Part shown: positions 6,744 through 7,715 of the stretch, piece by piece
Position numbering within the stretch: position 1 is the first letter of the stretch
Layout of the letters: each line of letters starts with the position of its first letter
DNA from: an uncultured Bacilli bacterium
GTDB lineage: Bacteria > Bacillota_I > Bacilli_A > RF39 > UBA660
Reading direction: 5' to 3'
Assembly: GCA_944371685.1 (NCBI GenBank)
Contig: CALVXV010000058.1
Coordinates: 1 to 7,715 of the forward strand
DNA length: 7,715 nucleotides
Notes under the pieces: generated by a model
Database searches by the model: none
Seen by the model: only the letters and a program-made list of their open reading frames with translations
Told to the model about the DNA's origin: nothing
Made by a program: the position numbers and the translations under genes

Positions 6744-6848
6744 TCATTTGCCATAAGTATAACAAACAACATTACATGCAATAACATTTATTTTTATTAA
6801 TTTATTAAACTCTACCACCAGTAGGTGTTCAAAATAATCAAAATACTT

Positions 6849-6854
6849 TATAAT
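6849..6854 (+). promoter_or_regulatory. -10 box for the second XRE gene
   Basis: TATAAT is a perfect -10 hexamer, 21 bases before the ATG at 6876. It lacks the TGn extension. Position -35 is poor: TGTTCA at 6826-6831 is at 17-base spacing but matches only three of six. A short inverted repeat, CACC-AGTA-GGTG (6816-6827), overlaps the -35 area. The rest of the 132-base gap is AT-rich without other signals. Confidence 0.4.
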
Positions 6855-6862
6855 GTAGGCAA

Positions 6863-6878
6863 AAGGAGAGAAAATATG
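6863..6878 (+). promoter_or_regulatory. RBS that sets the second XRE start at 6876
   Basis: AAGGAGAG, with core GGAG at 6865-6868, lies seven bases before the ATG at 6876. A longer in-frame GTG start at 6825 is rejected because it lacks such a site and would place the probable -10 box inside the gene. The protein from 6876 begins MDQEK, exactly like its paralogue at 4369. Confidence 0.85.
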
Positions 6879-7607
6879 GACCAAGAAAAAATTGGTATGT
6901 TTATTGCCAAATGCCGAAAAGAAAAAGGTATAACCCAAGCCAAACTTGGCGAAAAATTAGGTGTATCTTCTAAAGCTGTTAGTAAATGGGAAAACGGCAG
7001 AAGTATGCCAGATATTTCGATTATGCCAGATCTTTGTAGTACGTTAAATATTTCTTTAAATGAATTATTTGCTGGTGAAAAAATCAAAGAAAAAGATTTA
7101 AAACCACAAACCGAAAACAATCTTTTAAATCTTTTAAAATTAAATTATAAAAGTGCAAATAAAAGAAAAATTCTCATTATCATAATTATTATACTAATCA
7201 TTACTTCATTTTTAATAATCGGTAAAATGTTACTTGTAAAATATGGCTTTGCTTATGATGATAACTTAAAATATACTCAAATTTATATTAGTGGTGAAGG
7301 TAACATAAAAGGTGATGTCGATATCAATAAATTTGGTAAAATCAGTACTAATTTTGATATCGGTGCCAATAAATATGGTATGGCCGTCTTTAAAAATCCA
7401 AGTAAAGCATTTGCTTATCTGAGAAGAAAATATAAAAAAGGCATTAAACTAATCAAAGATGAATTTAATCTAATGCCATTATCCAACTTCACTTATAAAG
7501 AATATAAAACCTATGGCTGGCAAGTAACCAAAGGCTCTAAAAAAACCCAAGAAGAAGCTAGATTTGTAAGTAGCTTTTTAGACATTTACGAAAATAGTTT
7601 TAATTAA
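6876..7607 (+). CDS. Membrane-anchored XRE-family regulator, second paralogue
   Basis: This encodes 243 residues. Residues about 5-65 are an XRE/HTH_3 domain (ITQAKLGEKLGVSSKAVSKW, then ENGRSMPD). A charged linker (about 68-97, ending NKRK) leads to one membrane segment at about 98-121. The C-terminal domain (about 122-243) should lie outside, with the DNA-binding domain in the cytoplasm. The outer domain has no cysteine (the only two, Cys13 and Cys54, are in the DNA-binding part) and includes TYGWQVTKGSKK and RFVSSFLDIYENSFN, a tail I recall from other Firmicutes XRE membrane proteins of unknown ligand. The first 68 residues match the 4369-5067 protein at about half the positions, but the outer domains look unrelated, so the two probably share DNA-binding style and read different signals. 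It lies immediately downstream of the rhodanese/thioredoxin operon with its own likely promoter and terminator. Confidence 0.9.
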   Translation: MDQEKIGMFIAKCRKEKGITQAKLGEKLGVSSKAVSKWENGRSMPDISIMPDLCSTLNISLNELFAGEKIKEKDLKPQTENNLLNLLKLNYKSANKRKILIIIIIILIITSFLIIGKMLLVKYGFAYDDNLKYTQIYISGEGNIKGDVDINKFGKISTNFDIGANKYGMAVFKNPSKAFAYLRRKYKKGIKLIKDEFNLMPLSNFTYKEYKTYGWQVTKGSKKTQEEARFVSSFLDIYENSFN

Positions 7608-7635
7608 AATTCTAGGAATATCACTAGAATTTTTT
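7606..7635 (+). terminator. Rho-independent terminator after the second XRE gene, possibly bidirectional
   Basis: AAAATTCTAG (7606-7615) pairs perfectly with CTAGAATTTT (7624-7633) around an eight-base loop, ending in a T tract (7630-7635). On the other strand the hairpin is also followed by a short T stretch, so it could end transcription from a gene reading leftward. The 10-pair stem is long but contains only two G-C pairs. Confidence 0.75.
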
Positions 7636-7637
7636 CT

Positions 7638-7715
7638 TTATAATATGTTAAGCACTGGAGGATAATATCCATTGGCTTTATCCACATAAATCCTTCTAGG
7701 ACTGGAAAAAACAAA
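7638..7715 (-). CDS. Possible C-terminus of a convergent gene, partial
   Basis: On the - strand this stretch reads as 25 open codons to a TAA (complement of 7638-7640), including RIYVDKANGYYPP. The stop sits just before the hairpin at 7606-7635, a natural end for a convergent gene. The + strand here has stops and no convincing start. A second - strand frame is also open across the region, but it runs through the terminator and encodes a less protein-like, strongly hydrophobic peptide. The fragment is too short to assign a family. Confidence 0.35.
   Translation of the reverse strand, partial: FVFSSPRRIYVDKANGYYPPVLNIL

Noticed and set aside
6744..6938. 64-codon open frame on the - strand over the gap before the second XRE gene
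   Set aside because: It overlaps the start of the XRE gene antisense, has a phenylalanine-rich translation typical of reversed AT-rich DNA, and shows no recognisable motif.
6848..7120. 90-codon open frame on the - strand over the second XRE gene
   Set aside because: It is antisense to the clear helix-turn-helix coding region.
1..7715. Mycoplasma-type genetic code (TGA as tryptophan)
   Set aside because: Every tryptophan in the motifs examined is TGG, and the frames are complete under the standard code.

Overview
The window is AT-rich bacterial DNA. The seven complete or nearly complete genes are all on the + strand, with short gaps and good Shine-Dalgarno sites. Tryptophan is encoded by TGG, no gene depends on reading TGA as tryptophan, and the stops are TAA except for one TAG, so the standard bacterial code fits. 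Composition, strong RBSs, extended -10 promoters, U-tailed terminators and protein types all suggest a low-GC Bacillota (Firmicutes), perhaps a gut lineage near the Bacilli/Mollicutes branch. That placement is inferred from style, not from a marker gene.

Layout. Positions 1-798 hold the 3' part of a sensor histidine kinase that starts before the window. Positions 835-1557 encode a 240-residue membrane-anchored protein of unknown function, closed by a hairpin terminator. Positions 1685-4285 encode a complete 866-residue P2-type cation ATPase, SERCA-like overall but with a transmembrane-6 motif closer to Na,K/H,K pumps. Positions 4369-5067 encode a membrane-anchored XRE regulator with a cysteine-bearing outer domain, followed by a terminator. 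Positions 5156-6743 are a two-gene, 8-nt-overlapping operon: a membrane-anchored rhodanese-like protein, then a membrane-anchored protein with two thioredoxin-fold domains. Positions 6876-7607 encode a second membrane-anchored XRE regulator, followed by a possibly bidirectional terminator. The last 78 bases may be the C-terminal end of a gene on the - strand.

The most interesting part is 4369-7607. Two single-pass regulators, each with DNA-binding domain, membrane segment and outer domain, flank a small operon whose two products both place sulfur or thiol-redox folds at the outer face of the membrane. The regulator next to the operon has five cysteines outside the membrane; the other has none there. 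A working hypothesis is an extracytoplasmic thiol/redox module with its own transmembrane one-component sensor. Adjacency and domain content support this, but nothing in the sequence proves regulation. No gap exceeds 132 bases, and I see no tRNA, rRNA, CRISPR array, insertion sequence or prophage gene.
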